The position numbers and the translations under genes were made by a program. From the NCBI GenBank assembly GCA_026388545.1, contig JAPLJS010000018.1, positions 1-33,223 of the forward strand: a DNA stretch of 33,223 bases, in the 5' to 3' direction. Positions 8,090 to 17,236 of this stretch are shown piece after piece (position 1 is the stretch's first letter; each line of letters begins with the position of its first letter). Source of the DNA: Deltaproteobacteria bacterium. Lineage in GTDB: Bacteria > Desulfobacterota > Syntrophia > Syntrophales > UBA2185. A model generated the notes under the pieces. That model ran no database searches. It was not told where the DNA came from and was given only the letters and a program-made list of their open reading frames with translations.

Positions 8090-8222
8090 GGAGGCACTGA
8101 GGGACAATCGCGATGAAAGCTCCTTTTTGATGGGCGCAGTATAGGACAAGGAGGTTTGTCTGTCAAACAGAAAGAGGGAGAGAGAACGATAACAGCGTCC
8201 CCTGAAAAACCTGGACGCCGAC

Positions 8223-9389
8223 CTACACGCCGTCCCGCGGATGAAACCCATCCTCGCAAATGCCTTCGATGCAATACTGGGGATCAATGAGGAAATTTTT
8301 GAAGATAGTCACAAACGCAAGAGCAGCCTGTATCATCAATGGTTTGTCTTTATACAGCTGATCCAGTTTTTGTTTGTGTTCCTCGGCGCTGCTGTATTCA
8401 AAGTAATTCATAAACAAGCCATCGAGCCTGGAGCGGTCACCGGACCTCGTTACCTCAAGCGTACCCCCTGCCTTGCAATAATTCATTGTATCTAAAATAA
8501 GTTTTCGCTGCTGTTCTACGTCTCTCATATGATAATTAAAAATATGAATGATGATTCGCTGCGCTTCCTCCATGCCGGCCCTGACGAGCTGTTCGAACAA
8601 GGGCTGCGCCGCCGGATCGTACGTCATGGATCGCTTCTGGCGGACAAGCGACAATAAGACGGCGTTCTTAAAAAGCTGATAGAGCCGGTAGGCGCCGTAC
8701 AGGGGATGCCGGACCGGGTGTTGCACTTCAGGTTCGGGGGGCTGGTAGTTCTTAATGTAGAGGATGTTAAACAGGGCGCCGAAAAAATCGACATGTTCGA
8801 TGGGATCATAAAATTCAGAATGCAAATCCAGAGTATTGTCGAGACGATCGGCAAGCTTCACGCGCACGAGCTCAGGCGTTTGTTGAGCCCGGTTCATGAG
8901 CCTTCCTATATAGGTGAAATATGATTCTTCTCCATGACGGGACAATAAGTCGAGCCGCTCCATGAGATACCAGTTGTCATTGGGATCGTTTTTATACAGG
9001 AATTGTTTGAATTCATTTTCCAATTGTTGATAATAATTATTCCCGTATTTATCTTCAGTGTAATTGGAGGGTTGAATATCCTCATGCTTATCGTGAAGCA
9101 GCACGGTGAGCAAATCAAGCATATCGGCTTTTTCGACGGTCCGGGAAAGAATGGCAGTGGCGCGCAGGGGATGAATCACGGACATTGGTCCCAAGCGGCG
9201 GTGCTGATCTTTATAGGCATGGTTGAGATAGGAGAGTGCATCAAGCAGGATGTTATGCTGTTCCCGACTTAGTTTCATATCGCCGATGATGATTCTCAAA
9301 ATATTCCAGCCGAAATCGCCTGAAACGGACAACTGATAATTGAGGGCCGCTGATAATTTAAAGAACTCAGTTAGATTATAACGAATCAT
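8223..9389 (-). CDS. HD-domain phosphohydrolase resembling the (p)ppGpp hydrolase half of RelA/SpoT
   Basis: The 388-residue protein starts at ATG 9389 behind AGGAG with 8 bases of spacing. The N-terminal half carries the RSH-type HD signature: H73 in IHPLRATAIL, H99-D100 followed by E103-D104 (LLHDKHED, the HDxxED arrangement of manganese-dependent ppGpp hydrolases such as SpoT and Mesh1), and D181 in VKLADRLDN. There is no synthetase, TGS or ACT domain, so it is not a full RSH protein. The C-terminal 200 residues are helical-looking and unrecognised. It begins a minus-strand run with the two cell-wall enzymes, after a gap of about 130 bases. Hydrolysis of (p)ppGpp or another nucleotide is inferred from the motif only. 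Confidence 0.75.
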   Translation of the reverse strand: MIRYNLTEFFKLSAALNYQLSVSGDFGWNILRIIIGDMKLSREQHNILLDALSYLNHAYKDQHRRLGPMSVIHPLRATAILSRTVEKADMLDLLTVLLHDKHEDIQPSNYTEDKYGNNYYQQLENEFKQFLYKNDPNDNWYLMERLDLLSRHGEESYFTYIGRLMNRAQQTPELVRVKLADRLDNTLDLHSEFYDPIEHVDFFGALFNILYIKNYQPPEPEVQHPVRHPLYGAYRLYQLFKNAVLLSLVRQKRSMTYDPAAQPLFEQLVRAGMEEAQRIIIHIFNYHMRDVEQQRKLILDTMNYCKAGGTLEVTRSGDRSRLDGLFMNYFEYSSAEEHKQKLDQLYKDKPLMIQAALAFVTIFKNFLIDPQYCIEGICEDGFHPRDGV

Positions 9390-9786
9390 ATACTCATCTC
9401 CTGAGAGCACAGGCATTTTATTTGCATTACTTTTCTTTCTTCAAGGAGACCGGTATCCCCCGATACTAAACCTTCAGGTTGGTTTTGGATGACGGCCCAC
9501 TGTCTTTTTGATAAGCATTCCATTGTGCATGGGTGAAGAACAGGTTCGTTTTTTTAACAATAATTCCCGTCCGGCTGTTGTTAGAGTATAGGAGAAAGGG
9601 TGTGGCGTGTCAAGAGCGGGTTCCTGTCAAAGCGACACATAGGTTACGGAAGCTTCCCCGTTCCCTCAAACGTGACAGGGCAAAAGGGAGCGCAACACAG
9701 CCTATTGACTTTTTACAAAGTCGTTAGTAGTGTTTATCCTTGAAGAAGCACAATACAATACAATATAAAGAAAAGAGGTAACTTTC
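9390..9786. other. divergent intergenic region between the HD gene and the CBS gene
   Basis: No gene is supported here. The region holds a 5-bp stem hairpin (GTATC/GATAC around 9452-9465), one copy of the ACTTTTTAC repeat (9705-9726), and the start signals of the CBS gene, with AGAGG 8 bases before its ATG. The TTGACT inside the repeat copy could act as a -35 (9705-9710), with only a weak TAGTGT at 17 bases. Confidence 0.4.
9705..9726 (+). repeat. dispersed intergenic motif, copy 2
   Basis: The copy begins TTGACTTTTTACAAAGTCG. It shares the GACTTTTTAC core with the copies at 119 and 13861. Its GACTTT/AAAGTC ends form a small hairpin. It sits about 60 bases before the CBS-domain gene. Confidence 0.5.
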
Positions 9787-10515
9787 ATGATCGTGAGATA
9801 TTGGATGACGGAAATGCCTATCGTAGCCGTAGACGAAATGAATCTTCTCGAGGTGATAGGACTGATTCGAAAGCATGGGATACGACGCCTTCCCGTAGTT
9901 CGTAATCAAGAACTCGTCGGTATCATTACTCTTTCTGATATTTACCAGTTTGGGCCGCCAAGTCTCTTGTTAAAAGAGGATCTGCCGGATGACCTTGCGG
10001 AAGAACTCCGGCGCCGGCGTGTTGGTGATGTCATGACAGAATCCCCTATAACATGCGAACCAAACATGCCCCTTGAAGAAGCGGGGCTGCTCATGCGCGA
10101 GAAAAAGGTGGGCTCTCTTCCTGTGATGGACAAAGGCAAACTGGTCGGTATTATAACAGGCTCCGATGTCCTGGATGCTTTGGCGAGCATTACCAGAGCG
10201 GGGGACGACAGCATAAGAATCTGCCTTTCTATCCCCGCCGCAGACAAACTGGATTTCTTCTACGACATTGTGGAGTTCTGCAGGCGTTACTGGATAGACC
10301 TTCTCACCATTCTCACCCATCCCCTTAAGGGAGACAAAAGGCATCTTGTTATGATCAGAGTCAGGGGATTCAGGTCAAATGACTTCGTTCAAGCCCTCTG
10401 GGATAACAACTACCAGATATTGACCATGGACGACAAGACCCCCCTTTCAAAAAGAAGCATGAAGACGTGCGAGTCTTTTGACGTGGGAGATGCGGAAAAA
10501 GAAGAAAAAACATAA
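9787..10515 (+). CDS. two-CBS-domain protein, AcuB-like
   Basis: The 242-residue protein starts at ATG 9787 with AGAGG 8 bases upstream. Two CBS repeats are clear: residues 1-55 (MTEMPIVAVDEMNLLEVIGLI and RLPVV..ELVGIITLSDI) and about 78-137 (VGDVMTESPITCEPNMPLEEA and GSLPVMD.GKLVGIITGSD). A Bateman module of this kind senses adenine nucleotides such as AMP, ATP or S-adenosyl compounds. The remaining 100 residues (DSIRICLSIPAADKLDFFYDIVEF) fit an ACT-like regulatory fold, as in AcuB-type proteins. It stands alone between two degenerate gaps, so the regulated partner is unknown. Confidence 0.82.
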   Translation: MIVRYWMTEMPIVAVDEMNLLEVIGLIRKHGIRRLPVVRNQELVGIITLSDIYQFGPPSLLLKEDLPDDLAEELRRRRVGDVMTESPITCEPNMPLEEAGLLMREKKVGSLPVMDKGKLVGIITGSDVLDALASITRAGDDSIRICLSIPAADKLDFFYDIVEFCRRYWIDLLTILTHPLKGDKRHLVMIRVRGFRSNDFVQALWDNNYQILTMDDKTPLSKRSMKTCESFDVGDAEKEEKT

Positions 10516-10695
10516 GCATAAAGAAGAGTAACGGATTAGTAACTGACCCTCAGGCATCGGTAGAGGCGACCCAGCCTACTTTTTCTTAGACTTCCCAAAC
10601 AGAAAAGAGCGTTCCTGTCAAATCCAATAATAAAACCCTACACGGTGATTCGATAGAAATTCATATCAATTGGAGGCAATTCAAGCGTTATTGAA

Positions 10696-10788
10696 ATGAG
10701 AGAGCACAATAAAATAAATAAGCAATTGACGGATGAATTGGCGATCATGCGCCGGCGAGTTGCATTGTACAACATGCTCCAGCGGTAA
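10696..10788 (+). pseudogene. 30-codon remnant of a PAS-kinase leader
   Basis: The ATG at 10696 opens a 30-residue frame with GGAGG about 20 bases upstream, ending in TAA at 10786-10788. It reads NKQLTDELAIMRRRVALY, which matches the (T/N)KxxLxxELxxxRxRV leader found at the start of PAS-type kinases, including residues 129-148 of the kinase at 2914. Nothing PAS-like follows in any frame by eye. I infer the left-over 5' end of a deleted kinase gene; a small functional peptide is less likely. Confidence 0.4.
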
Positions 10789-10815
10789 TCTACGAAGTGG
10801 ATTTAATATCGGGAC

Positions 10816-10836
10816 TGATGATCTCGTAAAAAGTGA
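10816..10836 (-). repeat. dispersed intergenic motif, copy 3
   Basis: On the minus strand it reads TCACTTTTTACGAGATCATC and then A. It therefore has the CTTTTTACGA core and a TCA end, like the copies at 119 and 13861 in opposite orientation. Confidence 0.45.
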
Positions 10837-10861
10837 AAACAGCATTAATATGAGGAAAGGA

Positions 10862-12463
10862 TCAGATATCTTTAAGATCTTTCGTAAATTTCAATCTCCC
10901 ATCTTTGATCATAGCTTCTTTATTCTTTTCTATCCACGAAAGCATGTGTTCGTTTTTCTTCATCCTCAGAAGCAAATTTTTCAAGGCTGACTTTTTTGCT
11001 TCGAAGTCATCGGTATTCAGTTTCCCTCTTTCCTTAAACTTCACTATTACAAAACTCCCGTTGATATAATAGACATTGTCCGGATAAGGGTTCCCTTCAG
11101 AGATCTGAATGAGGGCGCCACTCAACTCCTTGGAAAATCCGAATTTCGGTATGGTGGATCCAGGGAGAAATAGCCCTGTTTCTTCTATATTCAAGCCTTT
11201 TTCCTGGGATATTTTTTGCATTGCTTCCCCCTTCTTAAGACTCTCAAGGATGACTTCAGCATCCTTTTTGCACAGACGCACAGACTCTCCTTCCACAAAT
11301 TGTCTTGCAACCTCCCTTTCTATTTCATTCAACCCCGGAATGTGAGAGGGGTTCTTGGCAGTGAGCTTCAAAACATAATACGATTTGTCATCGGAAAAGA
11401 CAGAGCCGATCTCATCCGTTTGAAGGCTGAAGGCAATTTTGTTAAAATCTTTGATCTGCCTGAAGTCCTGAGGGGTATTTTTTGAACTGAAAAAGCTTGT
11501 ACTGATGACTTTAAGTCCGTTCTGTCCGGCGTAATCGTCGAAATTTTCTTTCTGATAAATCATATCGTGTGCTTTTTTGGCTTCCTCGGCGGCGATATAC
11601 ATGCCTTGGGCCTGCTTTAATTCGGCAATGATTTTATCTTTCACCTCTGATAAAGGGGATTCTTTACCTGCTTTTTTCATGAAGTTATCTTTGTGACGGT
11701 TATAGTATTCGGCCACATCTGTATCAGAAACCTTCACCGATGACGCATAATTCTGGCCTGGAAATGATATATATTTTATCTGAATCTGTTCCGGAACGCG
11801 GAAATCATTTTCATGTTCTTTCAGGAATGTCTCCAGATCCTCCCGGCGAGGAATGATCTTTTCCTTGTAATTCTTCGTTGAAAGGCTAAGATAGTTCACG
11901 TTTATTTTTTCATTTTGAAATCGGAACAGATCGAACACTTCTTTATCTGAAACCTTAACGGCGCTCTGGATGATATCTTCCAGCTTTATCATGGTTAATA
12001 ATTTTCTTTGCGCATCTTCAAAATCAGTAGACGTCATCTTCCTGTAGCGCAACATCTGATTGTAAATCTTTTCATCAAAAACACCTGCTCTTTGGAAAGC
12101 AGGATTAGAAAGGATAAGTTCCTTCACTTCTTCCTCGGTAACCTGTAGATTAAGTTCCGCTGCCTTTTGAAAAATAACAGCCTGATTGATAATACTGTCA
12201 TACGCCTGCTGCTTCAGATTCAGACCTTTCAGAATATCATCCGTGAGGGCGCCACCGTAACGTTGCCGATAGGAGTCAATAAGGTTCTGATATTCCCTTT
12301 GAAAATCCACATACGGAATGGCCTTGCCATCAATAATGGCAATGGCTTCAGCCCTATGTCTCCAGCTCGTAGAACCAAAATAAAGAACAAAAACAACAAT
12401 GATTATTCCAAGCATAATTTTCACGAGCCAGCTTCTGGCGTGTTTTCGCATTATTTCAAGCAT
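10862..12463 (-). CDS. SurA/PpiD-like membrane-anchored periplasmic foldase
   Basis: From ATG 12463 (AAGGAA 7 bases upstream) the protein has 533 residues. It follows the PpiD plan: a short cytoplasmic N-terminus, one membrane anchor at about residues 16-30 (IMLGIIIVVFVLYFG), then a SurA N-terminal chaperone domain (IIDGKAIPYVDFQREYQNLID to about 190, with NQAVIFQKAAELNLQVTEEE). The central region, where a parvulin domain would lie, keeps only weak features (SVKVSDTDVAEYYNRHKDNF and DEIGSVFSDDKSYYVLKL) and lacks the usual HILV and GGDLG motifs. It probably works as a chaperone for secreted proteins rather than as an active prolyl isomerase. It diverges from the mreB operon, with about 190 bases between them. 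Confidence 0.82.
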   Translation of the reverse strand: MLEIMRKHARSWLVKIMLGIIIVVFVLYFGSTSWRHRAEAIAIIDGKAIPYVDFQREYQNLIDSYRQRYGGALTDDILKGLNLKQQAYDSIINQAVIFQKAAELNLQVTEEEVKELILSNPAFQRAGVFDEKIYNQMLRYRKMTSTDFEDAQRKLLTMIKLEDIIQSAVKVSDKEVFDLFRFQNEKINVNYLSLSTKNYKEKIIPRREDLETFLKEHENDFRVPEQIQIKYISFPGQNYASSVKVSDTDVAEYYNRHKDNFMKKAGKESPLSEVKDKIIAELKQAQGMYIAAEEAKKAHDMIYQKENFDDYAGQNGLKVISTSFFSSKNTPQDFRQIKDFNKIAFSLQTDEIGSVFSDDKSYYVLKLTAKNPSHIPGLNEIEREVARQFVEGESVRLCKKDAEVILESLKKGEAMQKISQEKGLNIEETGLFLPGSTIPKFGFSKELSGALIQISEGNPYPDNVYYINGSFVIVKFKERGKLNTDDFEAKKSALKNLLLRMKKNEHMLSWIEKNKEAMIKDGRLKFTKDLKDI

Positions 12464-12554
12464 GATACATTTCCTTATCACAATGATTTAAGACGGCAAT
12501 TAGTAGTACAGTCATCTTAAAAATGCAATACCTTTTTAAAAATTCAAAAATTCA

Positions 12555-12583
12555 TTGATCAGGGGGATGAAATGCTGTATAGA
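12555..12583 (+). promoter_or_regulatory. candidate promoter of the mre/rod operon
   Basis: TTGATC (12555-12560) and TATAGA (12578-12583) are separated by 17 bases, each matching four of six consensus positions. Transcription would start near 12590 and leave a leader of about 60 bases before the mreB ribosome-binding site. This is inference from hexamers only. Confidence 0.35.
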
Positions 12584-12634
12584 AATTCACTTGATTATAA
12601 AATTACAAATGTATTCACCCAAACGATATAATAA

Positions 12635-13690
<1,056 letters not shown>

Positions 13691-14032
13691 TTTTACCCCT
13701 TTCAGAATATCTTATTGATGCTCTTGTAAAAAGTCATAAACTAGGTTGAAGATGGGCGGCTTCGTATAAAGTTCCAGAGGCATGGCACGCAAATATTGAG
13801 AACGATGGCATCCTTTGACGTACATCGCAGCAATGAGGGATGCAATCCAACTTAAGCTTTTTGACTTTTTACGAAGATGCAATCACGCTTACAAAGACGA
13901 TGGAAGATTATCATTTATGTCTGAAAGTAAAATATCGCAAATATTCCGAAGAGTTAAGTATGATACTTACAGGGTGGGATCGCGGGACATTCTCCCGGTC
14001 AACGTTTTCATCACTATCCTTGCAGGAGAGAA
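13691..14032 (+). other. mreB-mreC gap carrying a composite repeat element
   Basis: No gene is supported. Two overlapping ORFs of 68 and 83 codons lie here, but neither has a ribosome-binding site or recognisable sequence. The left half is the composite repeat at 13716-13885. The right half is unremarkable and ends in the mreC ribosome-binding site (AGGAG just before 14033). Confidence 0.5.
13716..13885. repeat. composite intergenic repeat element built from the ACTTTTTAC motif
   Basis: Three copies of the dispersed motif occur here: a minus-strand copy at 13716-13738 (TATGACTTTTTACAAGAGCA on that strand), a decayed minus-strand copy at 13756-13775 (GGAACTTTATACGAAGCCGC), and a plus-strand copy at 13861-13885 (TTGACTTTTTACGAAGATGC). 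The outer copies face each other like the ends of a miniature element about 170 bp long. I could not recognise flanking target duplications. Confidence 0.5.
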
Positions 14033-14860
14033 ATGTTATTTCCTAAAAAACATCAATCAATTATAATAGCATGTCTCTTGGTCATCATCTCTCTCATCAT
14101 ATTATCCTATAGTGTGAAACAACCAAACAAAGACGGCTTTTTCAGAAGGCTTGTACTGGAAGCCACAGCTCCGTTAGCAGATATGATAACCGTTTCTTTC
14201 AAAGGGCTTAACGAGGTATGGAAGCGGTATATAATTCTTGTGGGAATGGAAGAGGAAAACAGACGTCTGAAAAAGGAAAATGCATTGTTGACACAAGAAA
14301 TAATTCAATACCGTGAAGGGTATCTCGAAGGGATACGTTTACAAAAACACCTCGCACTTGAGGAAAAAGTCAAATATCCTACAGTTACTGCCAGGGTTAT
14401 TGACAGAGATCAAACATCGATAATCAAGACGATATTAATAAACAAGGGAACCTCCCATGGTTTGAGGGTCGATTTGCCGGTTGTAGCTGACCAGGGGGTT
14501 GTAGGAAGGATCATTGAAGCATCCTGGCACGCATCGAAAATTTTGCTTCTCATAGATGAAAATAGTAATATTGATGCATTGGTAGAGGAGACCAGAATCC
14601 AGGGGATTCTTCAAGGCGCCGGTTCATCGGGATGTTCTCTGAAATATATTCCAAAAACAGAAACGGTCGCTCTTGGAAATATCGTCATTTCTTCGGGCCT
14701 TTCCGGCCTCTTCCCTAAGGGCTTACTACTTGGCGTCGTGAAAAATGCGGACAAAACCAATAGCGGATTATTTCAGAAAATTGATATTGCGCCATTCGTT
14801 GATTTTGCGAGACTTGAAGAAGTAACGGTGATTGTATTGGATAACGGTGATAAAAAGTGA
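14033..14860 (+). CDS. mreC: rod shape-determining protein MreC
   Basis: MreC is an elongasome scaffold that links MreB to the periplasmic penicillin-binding proteins. The 275-residue protein has one N-terminal membrane helix (about residues 9-27, IIIACLLVIISLIILSYSV), a coiled coil at about 70-95 (MEEENRRLKKENALLTQEI), and the two-lobed beta domain (VTARVIDRD, INKGTSHGLRVDLPVVADQGVVGRI, LLLIDENSNIDALVEETRIQGIL, VISSGLSGLFPKGLLLGVV). The start is ATG 14033 with AGGAG close by. Its TGA overlaps the GTG of mreD. Confidence 0.95.
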   Translation: MLFPKKHQSIIIACLLVIISLIILSYSVKQPNKDGFFRRLVLEATAPLADMITVSFKGLNEVWKRYIILVGMEEENRRLKKENALLTQEIIQYREGYLEGIRLQKHLALEEKVKYPTVTARVIDRDQTSIIKTILINKGTSHGLRVDLPVVADQGVVGRIIEASWHASKILLLIDENSNIDALVEETRIQGILQGAGSSGCSLKYIPKTETVALGNIVISSGLSGLFPKGLLLGVVKNADKTNSGLFQKIDIAPFVDFARLEEVTVIVLDNGDKK

Positions 14861-15369
14861 TCTATTATATTTTATTGCCTTTTCTTTCATTGTTACTGAT
14901 AGTTATCCAGACGATGATTGCGGATATTTTTTTCTTCGGTAAAATTGGTGTGGAACTATCCCTAATATTAGTAATTTATGCAGGATTTCGACTCGATATA
15001 ATGAAAGGAGGAATCCTCAGCTTTATTCTTGGCTTTTTTCGTGACTGTATAAATTGTTCAATTTCTGGACCTTATACTTTCCTTTATGTACTCGTATTTT
15101 TAATTTCCATGCTCGCTTCTTTCAGGATTTCTCCGGGTAAGTCGTCTTTCATCATGATTTTTACCTTGCTGTGCGCATCATTTGAGATCATAGTGCTTCT
15201 CTTGTTTCACCTACTATTATATGGGGGATATATATCAACCCTTGCGTTAAAGGCTTATATACCCCAGACATTGATTCTCAGTGGCCTTAGCCCGATATTA
15301 TTTAGTACTATAAGTCGGATCGACGTACTATTGAGTGGTAAAGATGCACGGACAGTTAAACGGGCATGA
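14857..15369 (+). CDS. mreD: rod shape-determining protein MreD
   Basis: MreD is the small integral membrane partner of MreC. The 170-residue protein starts at GTG 14857, overlapping the mreC stop by 4 bases, so translation is probably coupled. It is strongly hydrophobic, with about five membrane spans beginning YILLPFLSLLLIVIQTMIA, and includes IVIYAGF-like and GFFRDCINCSISGPYTFLYV segments typical of MreD. The C-terminus overlaps the start of the PBP2 gene by 26 bases. Assignment rests on hydrophobicity plus its fixed position between mreC and mrdA. Confidence 0.9.
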   Translation: MIYYILLPFLSLLLIVIQTMIADIFFFGKIGVELSLILVIYAGFRLDIMKGGILSFILGFFRDCINCSISGPYTFLYVLVFLISMLASFRISPGKSSFIMIFTLLCASFEIIVLLLFHLLLYGGYISTLALKAYIPQTLILSGLSPILFSTISRIDVLLSGKDARTVKRA

Positions 15370-17236
15370 ACCCGGCAATTTCAGAAAGAAGTTCAAGATA
15401 GCATTTGCTATCGTTTCTATTATGCTGTCTCTTCTGATTATAAGGATGTGGCATCTTCAGGTTATTCGTGGAGATGAATTAACACAGAGATCAGAAAATA
15501 ACAGCGTACGCCTCAGAAAAATAAAACCACTGAGGGGATTGATCATGGACACCAACGGGTATGTCATGGTGGATAACCAGCCCTCCTTTGATATTGTATT
15601 CGTTCCAAACCATGCCAGAAATATCCATGATGTGGCGTCCAAATTAAAAAATTTATTAGCGGCAAGAGACATGGCGCTATCGATGGACATACCTTCTATA
15701 GGAAAGAAAAGGTGGTTCCCGTCGGTGAAACTTGAAAAAAACATAAGTATGGAAAAACTGGCTATCGTCGAAATCCATGCTGCTGATCTGCCTGGTGTAA
15801 CCGTTGAGGTCGTCCCTATCAGAAAATACCTTGGTGGAGAAATGATGGCCCACATTATCGGCTACACTGGCGAAATCAGTCAAGAGGAATTAGAAAAAGA
15901 TACATCCGGTGATTTCAGTGTTGGTGATATTGTAGGCAAAGACGGCTTAGAGAAATATTTAGATCAATACCTCAAAGGTAAAAGTGGAGCGGAACAGGTC
16001 GAAGTCAACGTGTTCGGTAAAGAAATTAAAGTCATCGGTAAAATCGAGCCGGTTTCCGGATATAATGTGGTTCTCACCATCGATTCATTTCTCCAGAAGA
16101 TCGCTTGGGATGCCCTTAAAGACAAAGCTGGTTCAGTCGTTGTCATGGATCCCCGTGACGGTTCTGTCCTTGCACTCGTCAGTTCGCCGTCTTTTGATCC
16201 AAACCTCTTCAACGGAGGGATTTCTTTCGATGATTGGGAAGATTTGGCAAATGATCCGTCACATCCCATGGGAAACAGGGCTATCTCCGGTCAATACCCT
16301 CCCGGTTCGACATATAAGCTCTTTGTGGCAGCGGCAGCACTTGAAGAAGGATTAATCACCCCTGATACGTCTTTTACTTGCAACGGGTCTTTCGAACTTG
16401 GCAACAGAACGTATAGGTGCTGGCAAAAACATGGTCATGGCCGGGTCAATCTTCACCGCGCCATTGTCGAATCCTGTGACGTATATTTCTACAATCTGGG
16501 AAAATTGATCGGTGTTGACAAGTTAGCCGAGTATGCCCGCGGATTTGGTTTAGGCCAATTTACAGGAATTGATCTACCCCGGGAAAAAAGCGGCCTTATC
16601 CCGACCAAACAGTGGAAGTTATCCAGATTCAAAGAAGCATGGCAAATGGGTGAAACGATTTCGATTGCCATTGGCCAGGGCTTCGATCTTGTTACTCCAA
16701 TTCAACTGGTGAACGCTTACTCTGCCTTAGCAAATGGGGGAACCGTCTACCGGCCCAGGATTGTCAGACGGATCGAAATGGCAGATGGCCGTGTTTTAAA
16801 GACATTCGAACCTGAGCAAAAAGCCAGACTCCCTTTGAGTCAGAAGAACATCGAGATTTTACAGTATGCGCTATGGGGTGTGGTGAATGAAAATGGGGGA
16901 ACAGGCCACGCATTAATGAGAAAAGAAGCAGATGTGTGCGGAAAAACAGGCACTTCCCAGGTTGTAGGTCTGCCGGATAATGAGAAAGCCCGCAAGAGGA
17001 AAATAATCTCCGCTAAATTCAGAGATCACGCTTTATTTGTTTGCTTTGCGCCATACAAAAACCCGGAAATAGCTATCGCAGTAATAGCCGAAAATGCAGG
17101 TCATGGGGGATCTGCAGCTGCCCCAATAGCAAGAAAAATCATAGACGCCTACTTCGAACATAAAAATTCAATACATAAAAAAAGTCAGCCGCTTGTGGCA
17201 GTCAACCAAAGGTCGCAAGCAGGTGTTTATCGATGA
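15344..17236 (+). CDS. mrdA: penicillin-binding protein 2 (elongasome transpeptidase)
   Basis: PBP2 is the D,D-transpeptidase that cross-links new peptidoglycan together with RodA. From ATG 15344 it has 630 residues; GTG 15335 is a possible earlier start. After a short cytoplasmic tail comes one membrane anchor (about 17-35, KIAFAIVSIMLSLLIIRMW), then the dimerisation domain (RGLIMDTNG, AHIIGYTGEIS, GKDGLEKYLDQYLKG), and a transpeptidase domain with nucleophile S322 and K325 in PPGSTYKLF, SCD at 377-379 in the SxN position, and KTGTS from 534. Length is normal. It overlaps mreD at the start and rodA at the end (ATGA). Confidence 0.95.
   Translation: MHGQLNGHEPGNFRKKFKIAFAIVSIMLSLLIIRMWHLQVIRGDELTQRSENNSVRLRKIKPLRGLIMDTNGYVMVDNQPSFDIVFVPNHARNIHDVASKLKNLLAARDMALSMDIPSIGKKRWFPSVKLEKNISMEKLAIVEIHAADLPGVTVEVVPIRKYLGGEMMAHIIGYTGEISQEELEKDTSGDFSVGDIVGKDGLEKYLDQYLKGKSGAEQVEVNVFGKEIKVIGKIEPVSGYNVVLTIDSFLQKIAWDALKDKAGSVVVMDPRDGSVLALVSSPSFDPNLFNGGISFDDWEDLANDPSHPMGNRAISGQYPPGSTYKLFVAAAALEEGLITPDTSFTCNGSFELGNRTYRCWQKHGHGRVNLHRAIVESCDVYFYNLGKLIGVDKLAEYARGFGLGQFTGIDLPREKSGLIPTKQWKLSRFKEAWQMGETISIAIGQGFDLVTPIQLVNAYSALANGGTVYRPRIVRRIEMADGRVLKTFEPEQKARLPLSQKNIEILQYALWGVVNENGGTGHALMRKEADVCGKTGTSQVVGLPDNEKARKRKIISAKFRDHALFVCFAPYKNPEIAIAVIAENAGHGGSAAAPIARKIIDAYFEHKNSIHKKSQPLVAVNQRSQAGVYR

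Larger units (their letters stand above)
10516..10861. other. intergenic region with kinase-leader debris and a repeat copy
   Basis: This gap lies between the convergent CBS gene and the PpiD-like gene. It contains a 30-codon ORF that looks like the beginning of a PAS kinase (10696-10788) and one copy of the ACTTTTTAC repeat (10816-10836). No clear terminator was seen for either flanking gene. Confidence 0.4.

Noticed and set aside
12627-12632. Perfect TATAAT just upstream of mreB
   Set aside because: A start of transcription about 7 bases downstream would fall on the mreB ribosome-binding site (12638-12645), and there is no good -35 at 16-18 bases. The pair at 12555/12578 is more plausible.
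13815-14066. Two overlapping ORFs (83 and 68 codons) between mreB and mreC
   Set aside because: No ribosome-binding site, no recognisable sequence, and they overlap the repeat element and the mreC start.
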